Shown in pieces: positions 22,198-34,284 of a stretch of DNA of 64,000 nt; position 1 is the first letter of the stretch; every line of letters begins with the position of its first letter. The position numbers and the translations under genes are program-made. Source of the stretch: Emydura subglobosa (Eukaryota; Chordata; Testudines; Chelidae); the NCBI GenBank assembly GCA_007922225.1, contig ML679962.1:35385563-35449562 (forward strand), given 5' to 3'. The notes beneath the pieces were generated by a model. The model saw only the letters and a program-made list of their open reading frames with translations. It was not told the origin of the DNA and did no database searches.

Positions 22198-24269
22198 TCT
22201 TATATACTAGTCATGTAAGAGTAAGGTGCCTACCAATATGAGTATGGGCTGCAAAATCAAGCCCAGGAGCAGACAATTCTCCTACTGAGTGCAGGGTCAT
22301 TTTCACATTATGAGATCTTCTGTTTAAAAAAATTTGACCAGCCTGCTAGGATACAGTTTAGTCTTAATCCCAAAGCAATCAGGCTCCTGTGGCTTCCCTA
22401 TTTTGTTGGCCCATTATCCCAAGGAAATGATGCAACTCATGGGCAGACACTGGCAGCAACACCACCCTTCAGACCATCCCCTCCTGTAAAAGCACTAGAC
22501 TAGGCAGCAAGCCATGATTTGATATCCACTTCCAGCAACTTTAGGCTATGTTCTTGCTTAGAGAACCCCAAACCATAAAGCTGTCACTAGGTAGTATGAT
22601 GGCAGTATTCTGTGCTGTGACTATGGTTCAGTTCTCAATACCAGGCTCTCAGTCCCTGGATGGGCAGAGATCTGATGCCCAGTCTGACCTAGGCTGTTCT
22701 AAAAGACAGTAAAATGTTAGGAAACAGCAGGGTCTGCCTGCCAACATCTTTGACAGAGTGAGTGATGCTTTGCTTTTTCCATCTCATTCTGCTAGTAAGA
22801 TTTATATCCTCAGGCTGGACTGGCAAATTTGGAGAACTCATACTAAACCACATTTGTGCTAATTTCCCACTATACATTTTAAATTAATTCTGGGTATTTT
22901 AATGTTTCTAAATACTGAATACATCTGTGGCCGTTGATTTCTTTTCAGTCACAGAGTTACCTTCCAATCAACCTATATTTCAGAAATGCAGAATGCTTGA
23001 TCAAATCAGAGATGCATACATTTTAGATCACTGGTTAATCAAGTCCAGTAACCTGTTTCTGGCAATAAGCAATACCCAGTGCTTAACTTGGTGACAGATA
23101 CACTAAGTACCAACAGCTACAAATTCAAACTAGCTCTTCCAGGTGGCTAAGTATTCTATAGTCTTGAGCTAATTCTGCTCTTAGATATACCAGTGTAACT
23201 CCATTCTCTAGATTTACACCTATGTAAATTGAGCAAAATTTGGCCCATTGTCTAAAAATTATCCTGTTGCATGTTTGTTTCATTTTAGTTTCACTGATGA
23301 AAACTAGATTTGTGTAAAACAAGCATAATAGTTAAATGGTCCAGACTACCTGGATGGATGTCTAGCTGGATAAATTATTGGCTTCTAAAACTGACACAAT
23401 TTATCATAATTAATAATGAGAGCTCATAATTATAATGAGCATAATCCAATCACCATAAATTATCATCTTTGATACAAAAACTTAAAGCTGATCACATGCA
23501 AGGACTTGAGAATTTAAATAGGCTCTTCATTAATGAACAATTCAGTTTTAGACCTAATAGGGGTACATCTGCAGCTCTTTGAATTTGTTAATGATGTTCA
23601 AAACCTTGAGACTTGTCATGTGCAGATGGCCGACATAACTGATTTGCAAAAAGCTTTTGATGTGGCTTGTTCCTTAGTATGGTTAAACCTGTGTAACATT
23701 ATCAGAGGTATCATCTCTTTTTTAATCTGTTTTTTTTATTGTTTACTTCTTAAATTTGACATTGATTTCCCCCCATGTATTTTAGTGCAACAGAAACTAA
23801 CCAACATGGCTGCCTATGCTTAGAATTACAGTCCACTGCTGCCATTGAATGGAGCATGGGTTCTGCCTATGTAGGTACTCCTACCACTGCTGCCTATATA
23901 GGGACTGAACCTGAGTGGTGATTTTACTGGGACGTGGGGGCTCTCAGCATCTCTCAGGATCAGGCCCATAGTAACACACTTGTTCTTCCAAAGTGGCATG
24001 GCACTCAGTTTTTTCCTTATTGTTAAAGCCAATAAGTAGCTGTGTGCCACGGCCCAGCCTTCTCCCCAAAGGCTCACCCCACCCTCCAGGGGCAGTGAAA
24101 CTCAACGCTAGCCTGCAGCTAGTGCCATCGCCAAGTCAAGTGGTGCCAGCAACACCCCTGATGGTTTTATCACCATCCTCGTGATACCTGGTGTTTCACC
24201 TACAGCCCCAACTGCTGGACTCAGCAGAGTGCACACGGATCTCCTCTTCCATTACCACAGGGAAACGTC
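22198..24269. other. Upstream of the CpG island, no exon recognised
   Basis: An AT-rich stretch at 23390-23480 has several TAAT and ATTA cores and could be regulatory, but I see nothing decisive. About 23165-23250 may be a short old inverted-repeat element. No coding exon was recognised. Confidence 0.4.
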
Positions 24270-24464
24270 GAGCCTCCAGCATCGCAGGGGCCGGCCCGCT
24301 GCAAAAGGCGCAGCCAGCGCACCTGCCCTGCAGGCTCGGAAAGCAGAGGGCAAGTCAGAAGATCCCCGCCCTGATTATTTTGAAGCCAAGGCGCGACGTT
24401 TGCAGTTACTGCAGCGTATGCAGGGAGGGTGGCACCTACTGTCTTCGCAGCTCAGGGGTTGCTC

Positions 24465-24504
24465 GGGGGGGGGGGGGGGGAGGGTCGCCGCGGGGGGGGG
24501 GGGG
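24465..24504 (+). repeat. Two long G runs (G16 and G13) upstream of the start codon
   Basis: Sixteen Gs at 24465-24480 and thirteen at 24492-24504 are separated by AGGGTCGCCGC and followed by GGCGGCGGCGG. This is a strong candidate G-quadruplex and a slippage-prone mononucleotide tract about 275-315 bases before the ATG. Exact run lengths may be affected by sequencing error. Confidence 0.85.
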
Positions 24505-24775
24505 CGGCGGCGGCGAAGAAGAAAGCTGAGGCGCGCGGAGCCTGAGGCGGCGGGAAGGGGGCGGGAGCTGAGGGGACCGGGAGAGGGCGGGGCGCTGAGG
24601 GGGGCGGAGCTAAGGAACCGGCGCTGGGCGCTGCTCCCTCCCTCGCGGCGGCGCTGCTGGGCGCGGGTGGCCTGGAGCCTGCGCACTGCGCCTCCCGCTC
24701 TCCTTAGGCTCTGCCCGGCCGGCAGAGGCGGCTTCGCCCTCCCTCCCCCACCCCCCCCAGTCCTTCCCCAGGCTG

Positions 24776-24788
24776 AAGATGGCGGAGG
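24776..24788 (+). promoter_or_regulatory. YY1-like element overlapping the start codon
   Basis: The bases GAAGATGGCGGAG match the core AANATGGCGG of the YY1 motif. Sites of this orientation downstream of the transcription start, often overlapping the initiator ATG, are known in CpG-island promoters. It also provides the strong initiation context. Binding is inferred only. Confidence 0.5.
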
Positions 24789-24827
24789 GCGGCGGCTCGT
24801 CGCTGAAAGGGTTGCGGGAGCAGATGG
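24779..24827 (+). CDS. MAP7D3: MAP7D3-like coding exon 1 (start codon exon)
   Basis: This exon encodes MAEGGGSSLKGLREQM plus the first base of a split Val codon. The ATG is chosen because it lies in a strong initiation context (A at -3, G at +4), sits in the CpG island, and its frame joins exactly to the next exon at phase 1. The donor after 24827 reads GTGAGA. Frames that stay open past the donor are only the GC-rich intron start. The 5' UTR is the GC-rich sequence just upstream; the transcription start cannot be fixed from sequence alone. Confidence 0.9.
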
Positions 24828-25280
24828 GTGAGAGCCGGCAGGGCGCCTCGCGGCCCGGGGCTCTGGCTGTAGCCGAACCCGAGGAAGGGCGAGAGGGGAG
24901 CGGGCCCCGGGCGGCCCTGTGCAGCTGGCGGCGCGGGGAGGGGAGGAAGCCCCCTCTCGTGCTGCGGGGCCGGGCGCAGAGGAGGTCAGGGACGCGGCCC
25001 TCAGGCGGGCTCCTCGCCACCCAGCTCCCCGCCCCGACCCCAGCCCCGGAGCAGAGAGCCAGGAGCGCGGGCCCCCGGGAGATCGTGTCTGCCCCCTCCC
25101 CCCCTTCCCCTCACTGGCCCGAGCCCCACATCCTGCCCCGTGTCTCTCTGCCCCGACCTGACCGCCCGTCTCTCACCCCCACACGCCCCTCTTCTGTCGT
25201 CCCCCACTCCCCTCTTTTTGTCTGCGCTGCGCCCCCTCCTGCTTCCCCTCCCCCGCGCCCTCCTTTCTGTGCTTCATGTC

Positions 25281-28200
25281 TGGCCTCTTCCTGCGGGGCA
25301 GGCTTTGCAATGGGAAAGGGATTCTGGAAAAGAAATCTGGAACTTCTGCTGAGTCTCTCACAGCTTTAAATCCCAGCCTTCCTACCTCTGGGTTTGAACA
25401 TCAAAATATTTCTAGACTGGAATATGAAACAGAATTCTCCTCCCCTTCCCTCCTCACTCCAATCCATAGATGTAGCATGAATATGTAGGGTCTGACTTAC
25501 ATTTAAAAAAACCCACTCTGCTTTACCCTCACCCACCCTGATTTGCCTATAAAACCACAGCAGTAATTTTCATACAAGTCTTCAGCTGCTGATTTGAGAT
25601 GTCTGCAATACATAGACAGGAATGAGTGCCACTTCAGGCCTTTGTGACTCCCAGATCCTTGTATTTCTTTAATGAGTCTTGTGTTTCAATTTTCTAGATT
25701 TTGCAGATAGCTCATCACAGTTGTTATGCCCAGTGTCTGCTGCAATATCTTGCAAAGGATGAAGTGACAGCCTGAATTCTTAAATTTTGCTTCCTAATCA
25801 AATTCTCAATGATGCTTTAATACTTTTTTGGAACTAAGATACCAGTAATAGGGCTAAAGATATTTAAATTTAGAGTGTTAGAAACCACTTTGGTTTGTTC
25901 TTTCCTGTTTGAGTCATTATGTGTATTGGGGTCCACCTTAATCCAGTTTGTGTTCTATGTAGAGTGAGTGTTATGCATGTCAAGGGACATGTGTGCACAC
26001 AATAGATTTGTGGGTGAGTCGGTACAGACTAAAACATTTTGATTATTCCAGACTAAGTACATTGAAGAGAGAAATAAGAGAGTTATGATCTCTGGTTTGC
26101 ATGCTTGATGTAAAAATTAACTAACCTAGATTGTGTTCGAATTTACTGTGTCAGTGTTTAAACTTGTCAATCTGTTTCTGAGACTGAGATTTCTTTATGT
26201 ACCGATGCAATTACTGATGTAAGAGTTCTGGTGACTCTTACAAATTGGTCTTAAGGTCTTGAATCTTCAGCTCAGATCTGGAATTCTTTCTTCCTCCTTT
26301 GGTGTGTGTGTTCTTCCGTTTCCTTCCCCTTTCCAGTTTTTTAAATTTAGTGCTTGTGAAAGATAATGATTTGACCGAGGACATCAGATTCAAGAGCTGT
26401 TTGTCCACAGACTAGAGAGCACAGGTAATAGTAATGCAGCTTCACCAACATAACTCAGTCCTGACCTGAAGGAACCTTAACTAAGAGTGAAAGGGTCATT
26501 TCTTTTCTGTGTCCAATTTGTTCTTGTCCTCTGCTGAAATTACTAATTTTTATGATGCTTTGTGAGATGGACACTTGTCTAATGAAATCTAGTTTGGAGA
26601 CCATCAGATCCTTCCAGAGGCCATCAAGCAGGTGGCATCCACTCTTATTAACAGCTGTCTTGGACTAGAATAATTCAGGTAACCAGAGGGGAAGGTTCCT
26701 AGAGCCATCCAGCCCTATCTCCTTTTCTAAAGTGAAGATCTTTAAAAAAACAAAACAGAATTAAAAAGTGACACTAAAAATGACAGGGCTTGAAAAATCC
26801 TCTTCCTTACTTTTCCCTTAGGAGGTGAAAATTGATGGAGCTGAATCTGAACTTTAAATAAAACATATTTTGGTACTTTTGATTACAAAGACAACTAACA
26901 TGAATTAAAGTGAGTCCACAAACAGACAATTACAATATGACTTTTTCCAAGCGCTCAGAGTGATATTGCCAAGGGTCAGTTTCAGAGCCTATAGTCAGGA
27001 TCCTGTGGGAGCTGTGAAATTGACAAGAATTATGTCACTTTATTTCTGATGTATGGCAAAGTTGTGATCTGAAACCAAGTCAGACAGAAGCTTTTTGGAG
27101 ATGAGGAGGCTGTGGGACAGGAGAGTAATGAAGACCCTTCTGCCACATCCCCAATGCCAGTGCGAACATTTGTACAGCAACAAAGAGGACCTCAAGAGGC
27201 TCTTTGATTGTGTGGGAGGCAGGGGTGGAGGGTTATAACTTTCTGCCTGCCAGCATACAGAGAGTTGAGGTGAGTGGGAGGGGAGCTACAAACTTATCAA
27301 ATACCTGCTAGCCAGATGCTAATATGAAGTATGGACAGCATCCTGCCATGAAACCAAAGACTTTTTCTTTCCCAATAGCTGGGGGTGGTATCTAGCTTTC
27401 TTTGCAGAACATTTTCCCTGGACCTTACTGGCTTCCTCTCCCCTACCTCCAATCTTTCATAGAAACCTTTGGATGTAGGTTTAGTCTTCTGGCTGGTAGA
27501 AGTCTGGTCACTGTTTCAAGCCCTGAAATTGGCATAATGGGGTCTGCTCTTATTATTTCTCAATAGCTTCCTTATCACAATTCCTAAGTTTAAATTAAAC
27601 ACATGGATTTTTCTCATCTTCAGCTGTGCCTACTCAATCTGAGGGGAAAGTGTGCTTTTTCTTCATGCATCGTCTGTAATAAAGAGTCTGCAGGCCAAAT
27701 CATGCCCTCAGTGGCAGTTCTGTGATTCCATTGTGTTCACATTCTGCACGTTCTTTCATCTATCCAACCTTATTGCCTTCAGGAAGACAGCATGAGAGTA
27801 GAATTTGGTCCTGCAACTAGAATTTGGCTAACACTTATATGAATGATGCAAGCGCAGGAAATATATTAAACCTAGATCTGAAATATGATTATTCTCACAA
27901 ACTATGTATAAATGGCATCACCTTACTCCATTGAGCTGATCTCTGGATATTTTCAAAGTTATAGCCTTTTATTATGGCTATTTATTTATTATGGCTTATT
28001 ATATTACTGATGATTTAATTTGGTAACCGCTGCTGAGACACGGTGTTAGTCTGTTGCTTTCTATGGCTTGTTCAGTTAGAAGGCATTTGGTAAACAGAGT
28101 AAATATTTGAAATTATTTTAAGTTATAATAGGCTGCTTTTACTTTTTTAGTCTATTAGTCATGAAATGCTTTATCTTGACTGTTGTAATCTAGTTGGCAA

Positions 28201-29692
28201 CTGGCTGTTGTTACATTGCAAGAACTTGACTCCATTAACTTCTGCTTCATTGGGAGATGTCACATTGGGGTGTATATCGGATAATTGTGGGAATGGGTAT
28301 TTAAAAAAACAAAACAATTTAAGTGCCAAATCCTACTTTTTTCAAAGATCTGTATGTTCAAGTGGGAAATCTGTGCAAGTTTAAGTTAGGACAACAGCAT
28401 GGTGCCCTCTTCCTGTGAATCTATTTTGACAGATCTGTGGGCGTAGTTTCCATCTCTTGGCTAGCCAAGCCCTGTATGGTCAGAGCTTGTGTCCTCTAAA
28501 AATAATTAGTAAATTCATTCAATATCTAACTAATACATTTGCTCCGTGTGGATCTCTAATGAAATGTGAGGTTCTAACCGGAAAAGTGACTGGATAAAAA
28601 TAACATCTTATTCAATAGATCTGCTGCATTTGTGTATTTGTGATCTCTTCATGTTAGTGACACAGAAATAAGGTTTGATTTTTTTAATCCCCCTCCCCTC
28701 CAATTACCACTGCAGAATCAGCACAGTTATTGGAGAATGAGCTGGCTTCTGTTGCTTTTCACATTTCAACAGAATTGCTAACCAGAGTCCTGATCCTGCA
28801 CGTTGTTCTGCATGAATGGATTCCCCATAGAAGTTAATGGAATTATATGTGAGTGCAGAGGAGGTACATCTGCATGGAGCAATTTATAGGCTTCGGGCCT
28901 GTGTTGAAATTGCAAGGCCAAATTATTTTTCCAGCCTCACTGAAGGGAATTAGTTACACCTTTGCAGCTCCACTTAACCTGCACAATCTTTGTTACTGTT
29001 GTAGGTGGGTGAGAAAGAAAGACACCCTAGCTTGACTTTGATCTTAGGTTTCGTTTGCATTGTAGCTTGTTTAGAAAAAATGCTTTGAACAAATCTGCTC
29101 AGGAGTCACTGAGACATAAATATTGAGCTTCACGATGTCACTTTTAGATGATCCTTTTTCATAGTAGAACTGTACGTTAGAAGCACAGAATGATGGTTTT
29201 GTGTCTACAATGTGCCTGGTTTTGTTTGTCTATCTCAGAACAGATTTCCTAATAACTTCTTTAGTAGTCATAGTGCAGATAATTATAACCTTGTTTTGCA
29301 TTGTCTGAATGATGTACAACTAGTCTTGAACCTGCAGTGCTCAGATAGGTAGTCCAGAACACACAAGGCCACCAAATTCACTCTTTGACCCCCAGTTCTC
29401 ATATCTTTTATTTTTGATTTAACTTGGATTTGAAAAATTTACCAGATGCCTGCTGCCCAGAGACAAGTCAGAGGTATGTGCAAAAGAGGAGCAAGTACTG
29501 GTGAATTCCAAAGGCAGTGCTCTGGTGAGCTGCCCAGCTCTGTCCAAGTACTGCAGCTGAAAAATAGAAGAATGATGGGAGTCTGTCTCAGGTACTATCT
29601 CAGGCTGTGGGCTCTATTGAGTGCCTGATGAATTAATCTCCACACAGTCCTCTGCTGCTTGAAGAGAGAAAGAAGTCTTTCTCTTTTGTTCT
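25281..29692 (+). other. Intron 1, proximal part
   Basis: Intronic AT-rich sequence after the CpG island. I recognise no exon and no intact transposon. A weak old element trace is at about 28790-28860. Small frames have no domain. Confidence 0.5.
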
Positions 29693-29700
29693 GTCCAGAG

Positions 29701-30028
29701 GAGTGGTCCCCAAACTTTTTACATTGTGCCCCGCCCTTACCTCTGTCCGTGCCCCCTGTAGCTGGGAACAGGGCCATAGTCAGGGCTGGAGGTGGGCTGG
29801 GGGGCCGTGGTGGCTGGGGGCCTGGGAGCCGAGCCGCTGGGTGCCAAGGGCTGTTACCAGGTGCTGGGGCCAGAGGTGGGGGCGATGGGATCGAAGCAGA
29901 GCTTGGGGCAGAGCAATGCTGGGTGGTGCTCCTTCCCTGCCTCCCTCTGGGGGCTGGCCTTGGCCCTGCCATGCCTCCCTGAATGTTCCTCCCCGAGGGG
30001 GGCACACCTCACAGTTTGGGGACCTCTA
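29701..30028. mobile_element. hAT-type element, GTGGTCCCCAAAC ends, in intron 1
   Basis: The left end GAGTGGTCCCCAAACTTTTT and right end CAGTTTGGGGACCTCTA are inverted repeats of the common TGGTCCCCAAAC hAT group. The flanks GTCCAGAG (29693-29700) and GTCTAGCG (30029-30036) match at six of eight bases and may be an aged target duplication. The interior is GC-rich and noncoding; its open frames are composition effects. Confidence 0.75.
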
Positions 30029-30184
30029 GTCTAGCGCCTGCTAGCTTCTGCAGAGTAGTCAGGAGCAGTCTCCAAAACTTTCTCTGTGTCCCTCTCTCAG
30101 ATCTTCACTAGCACACCTCTCTGCCAGCTTCCTGCTGTTATACTCATGTACTATGTTAAGGGGAGCCATATTAATACCTTAGAT

Positions 30185-30295
30185 CAGTATTTCTCAATGA
30201 TTGGTCTGTGGACAGCATCGGCCCCGAGATCTCCCTGACACAGTGTAGGAAGGCGGCAAGCCGGTCCCTGGTATCAAAAAGATTGAGAAATACTG
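30185..30295. mobile_element. 111-bp hAT MITE with perfect 8-bp target duplication, intron 1
   Basis: The ends CAGTATTTCTCAATGATTGG and AAAAAGATTGAGAAATACTG are near-perfect inverted repeats. Both flanks are CCTTAGAT (30177-30184 and 30296-30303). Confidence 0.92.
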
Positions 30296-30388
30296 CCTTA
30301 GATCACTTTCCAAGCAATTGTATGAAATTGACATGATTCTTGACAATTTAACTGCCTACCACAGTTCTGCATAGGAGCAGCAGACTAA

Positions 30389-30738
30389 GGGCATATCTAG
30401 ACTACAAAATTAAGCTGATTTAAGTCGACATGCAGCCACTGCAGTAATTAAAGCAGTATTTCACATCTATGATATGGTCCTTTTGTTGACTGCTTGTACT
30501 CCCCAGGAGCACATCCAATGACTTAATGGCATGAGTCATTGTGGGGCACTGACAGCTGGGCCCTGCACGGGGCTGGCAGCCAACAGGCGATGTAAGTAAC
30601 GCAGTGTCTACTTGGACACTGCGTCACCCTAACGACTTGGAGTTAAGTCAATGTAGTGGGCGACTTAACATCTGTGGGAACTATATTTTAGTGTAGACAT
30701 TTACAGAGTTAGGTCAACTCTGTAGCGTAGACCAGGGC
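30389..30738. mobile_element. TAA-flanked terminal-inverted-repeat element (Harbinger-like), intron 1
   Basis: The ends GGGCATATCTAGACTAC and GTAGCGTAGACCAGGGC are inverted repeats. TAA flanks both sides (30386-30388 and 30739-30741). The interior includes TAAGTCGACATGC and GACTTAACATCTG, no coding frame. Confidence 0.68.
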
Positions 30739-31179
30739 TAACTCTTAATTTAATTCTCCTGTTATTTGGTAAGACTATAAAGCAGTAGTAGAGACTCTGG
30801 AGCTGATTGTGTGTAGACTTAGGAAGATAACACTAGGTATCTTTGTCCACATTTGGAAGGTTATCTTACGTTGTAAGGGCTAGAAATTTTTTTTTAATGC
30901 ATGCTTAAATTCTGCAGAAATTTTCTGAGCCTGATCAGAGAGAGTAAGTGTATTTTTTGATTCCTGGTTGTAATTACAAAATACAAATCTATATACCTCT
31001 ATATATCTATATGCTTATGTAGACTGCAGCAAGGTAGTCCATTCTGATGCATGTTCTCATATCTTGTCTTTTCAAAGTTACAGGGTCATGTATGGGATCA
31101 AGATTTGATCCATCTCCAATGAAAAGATTACATCAATAGATTACTGTGTTAAATTTATAGACCACTAATCTTGCTTGTC

Positions 31180-31400
31180 ATGTGGTAAAAGCATAGGACT
31201 GGAAATGAAGACTCGTGTGTCCTGTTCTCACTTCTCCCACTGTCTGATTATGTGACTTTAGATAGGTCACTTACCTTGTTTCTTAGCTCACCCATCTTTG
31301 AAATCCGAATTGTAATACCTACAACAGAGTGATTGAGAGCAAATGTTCATAAATGTGATTTGAGAACTTGGTGATCATAAGTTCTAGGATATATGTTATA
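31180..31400 (+). mobile_element. MIR-like SINE, sense, intron 1
   Basis: GTGGTAAAAGCATAGGACTG, TCTCACTTCTCCCACTG and TATGTGACTTTAGATAGGTCAC followed by an AATAC-rich 3' part correspond to a tRNA-derived head, box B region and MIR core. It is strongly diverged. Confidence 0.6.
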
Positions 31401-32289
31401 TATAAGTAATATCCCTTTGTAGTCAGTATTACAGTGATATCCCTGATTGCTTCATTTTTTTAATTTGCATTTGATTAATTAGAAAGGTATTTAAAACACG
31501 TGAAATAATTCCTGTTGAGTAAAATAATGAGACTGCAGCTCAAACACAGATTATAAACGTTGATCTTAGATGGAACAAAGGATGCTCTCAGAATTGGGTC
31601 CAGAAACACTTGGAAAAGTTTGAGTAAATTTAATATAATCTATTTCTTGTTTTTCTATAATTTAGCACATCTGTCACCACAGTATCTATTGATGGCCAGA
31701 ATCTGCCATTGATTTCAGTATGAGCTGCATGCAGAATTAGCCTGTCTGGCGAAATCTGCACTTTGCAGGCCAAACTCCACCCACTTCTGTAAAATTATTA
31801 GTAGATCGCAGATTTGGTGATCTGTACTTCTGGAAGGTAGGCAAACCAACAGCAGCTAGTAAACTGTGCAAGGATTGCTGTAAGCCCATCAATTGCTTAA
31901 TTGAGTACAAGTTTCAGAAATTTCCAGGATAGAATTTAGCAATGTCTGCCCAGAGCTTAGATCACTTAACTATCTTTTACATAGGGCTTATTTAGATAAC
32001 AAATAGAAAGTTTTTTCCTCAATTGCTCCAAATTTTGAAAAGCCATTAGAAATTTATTTTGCCTGACTGAAAAATAGTTGCAAACTGACAGAATTCATAG
32101 TATTCCGCCAAAACTGAGTATAAATGAAAATAAAGACTTAAAATAATTCTTTGACAGGAATCTGTGTGTTTAATTCCAGGTCTCACACAGATTCCTGTTA
32201 TAGTTGAAAGTTTTCAAGTTTCACTTAGCTTTCTCAAATTGTTTGAAAGAAATGTAATACTTTGATTTAAATTACAGATTATTGATCCA

Positions 32290-32625
32290 CGTTGTGTTCT
32301 AAATATGCTAGGTCTTTGGTCATCAGTCCCCTGATCAAACTGGCAGGCATCACCTTATTCTTCTTTAAATTCCTCAAGACTCGCCTCTTTCATTTGACAA
32401 TGGCTAGGCAAGGTGAAGTGAGATTTTGGTTTATTATGCAAAGCATACTCTTTGAACTGTTACCTTGTCCTCTTCTCCTGCCTTTATTCTGTTTGTTAGT
32501 TTTCATTCTCCTGTCATCTTTTCACACATCCAGATGATAAACTATCTGGGGCAGAGACCATCTCTTTATTACATGTTTGGGGTCTGTAGGTGCAACTGAA
32601 TTATAAATTAGATGCGCCTGTAACC
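32290..32625 (+). mobile_element. L2-like LINE 3' end, intron 1
   Basis: The sequence TTTAAATTCCTCAAGACTCG encodes FKFLKTRLFH, resembling the FKxxLKTHLF ending of L2-type ORFs. It is followed by CTATCTGGGGCAGAGACCAT and GGGGTCTGTAGGTGC, an old L2 or MIR-type tail. Confidence 0.45.
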
Positions 32626-32969
32626 TACACTGTACCTTAACAAAGATTTTTGGGTGCAATGATTTTCAGTTTTAATAAATACTGGAGTTTAATTCTTTAA
32701 ATTTCATACAATTCTTTTCTGCAGAAGACAATGAAAAGCAAACGTTTTATTCTGGTGTTGCAAAAGGACAATCTAAACTACTATAAAAAGGTAACATGTC
32801 AGCACTGAGGAGGTACTGATGCATGACTGAGTTGGAGACCATGGATACTGCATGCACCAACATCAGTGTTGAGATCTGGCCTCTTTTTGTGCATCTTGGA
32901 TGCACTGTTTGTGTTACCCAGAGTTCTCCCAACCCAAAGCTTGTGGTAACTTTACTTTGTGCGAGGTGG

Positions 32970-33630
32970 TGTCAGGAAATAAGCAAATGGAGACACGGCC
33001 GTCCAGCCGATAGATGGACTGGTAGAAACAGTATAACACAAAAGTGCTCTTACTATAAAGCACAACACGAGAGTGTTCTTTCTTTCTTTAAAGCTATACT
33101 TTACTTAGGCTCAAGAATTTACACATGTCCGCAACAGGTTAGTAAAAAACCCCAACCCTCTACCCTTACTAATTACCAAAGTCTGGGGCGGCTATCGAGT
33201 GGAAACATCGATGGCTTTCTGATTGGCCTGATCTTGCAGCTGTCTGTTGGAGGATCCAGAAGCTGTGTCCAAGAAGAGATCACCGAGTCCAAGCCTCTCC
33301 CCTCCTATTTATCCTTGTTAGTAGACAATAGAACAAACCTCTCCCAGAGGGCATGCATAAATAAGCTTATTGGTCTTTTCCTGAAACACAGATCCTAGCA
33401 CATCCACCAGAGCATCAGGCAGGGCTGCGGGGTCAGGCAAAGGTTGAGCAAGAGGCTTAGTCATGCCAAGGCTGCACAGGCCTGCAGAAAGGCCTACCAA
33501 GTTTGGCTACTGTTAGCAACAAATATGATAATCAATATTACACTCATGTGGTCCATCAAAATCTCCCCGTACACTTGTGTAGCACCTCTTGTTCACTTGC
33601 TGAGAAGCAAAAATAACTTTAACAAGACAA
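32970..33630 (-). mobile_element. LTR-like sequence, minus strand, intron 1
   Basis: Read on the minus strand there is a GC-richer segment with GGATAAATAGGAGGGG (TATA-like, complement at about 33299-33314), a leader, AGTAAAGTATAGC (variant polyadenylation signal, near 33100) and an end TTTCCTGACA at 32970. Left TGTCAGG fits a TG...CA terminus. The other end and the target duplication were not found, so this is either truncated or misassigned. Confidence 0.42.
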
Positions 33631-33727
33631 GTTGTGTAGTCACCCTAATAAGGAAAGTGAAGAAAGGACAACGATTTTTAAAAAAGCACTAGCAGTAGTT
33701 TTCACTTACTCTCTATCACATTACTAA

Positions 33728-33925
33728 GGATATGATTTGGTCACAGAGATCACTGATCTGATTCTGTGACTTTAACAGATTTCTGTGACTACTTTGGTTT
33801 CAGCTCTGTGTGACGGGGCTCAGACTTCGGTTTTAGCCCCATCATGACCATTCCCTAATTTTATCCTTCTCCCCCATGACTATTCTGTGAATTTTGCTTA
33901 ATTTTACCATGACAAAACCATATCC
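33728..33925. mobile_element. MITE with GGATATGATTTGGTCA ends, intron 1
   Basis: The left 16 bases and right 16 bases (TGACAAAACCATATCC) are inverted with 14 of 16 matching. The interior is noncoding. No target duplication was identified. Confidence 0.7.
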
Positions 33926-34284
33926 AGACGCATAACGGAGCCATTCTTTTCTCTTTAAAGAGAGCTCAAAGTCGTGCTTTCACAGAATTTGACTGGAGTC
34001 ACTTGTGATTTGCAGTGCTAGGCTCTTTTGCACAGATGGCTGCTTGTTTGAGTTCTGATATATTAAACAATAGCTCTCACGCAAACAGGAGGACAAATAA
34101 CATTTAGAAGGGAATGCTCAGAACAAGAGAGGAGAAACTAGACTGATCGTGAAAGGGAGAAGGAGGGAACTGAGGAAGCTAGCCCATTTCCCTTTGCTAA
34201 AGATAATGCTATAGGAAAGAAAAATGTAAATGGATGTTACAAAGGAAAAGTAGATATGAAAGGGAGGGCAAAAGGTTAACATGG

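Larger units (their letters stand above)
24270..25280 (+). promoter_or_regulatory. CpG island promoter of the MAP7D3-like gene
   Basis: This stretch is densely GC- and CpG-rich in an otherwise AT-rich window and spans the first exon and the start of intron 1. Just upstream of the ATG are GC-box-like sequences (GGGGGCGGGAG near 24555, GAGGGCGGGGC near 24586, GGGGGCGGAGC near 24600). A near NRF1-like palindrome (TGCGCACTGCGC, one base longer in the middle than the consensus) is at 24680-24691. No TATA box is seen near the ATG. The pattern fits a housekeeping-type dispersed start; the start site itself is inferred. Confidence 0.85.

Noticed and set aside
24181..24831. 216-residue plus-strand frame before and across the start codon region
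   Set aside because: It runs through the G runs in a frame other than the MAP7D3-like ATG and shows low-complexity Arg/Gly composition with no domain.
24610..25369. Long open frames on both strands in the CpG island, up to 196 residues
   Set aside because: They arise from GC-rich composition lacking stop codons. The only supported coding part is 24779-24827, where a donor site and the matching phase of exon 2 end the exon.
29595..30034. Five overlapping frames of 75-136 residues
   Set aside because: They are frames of the GC-rich interior of the hAT element at 29701-30028 and show no transposase motif.
32823..33398. 191-residue plus-strand frame
   Set aside because: It crosses the LTR-like sequence on the opposite strand and has no recognisable domain.
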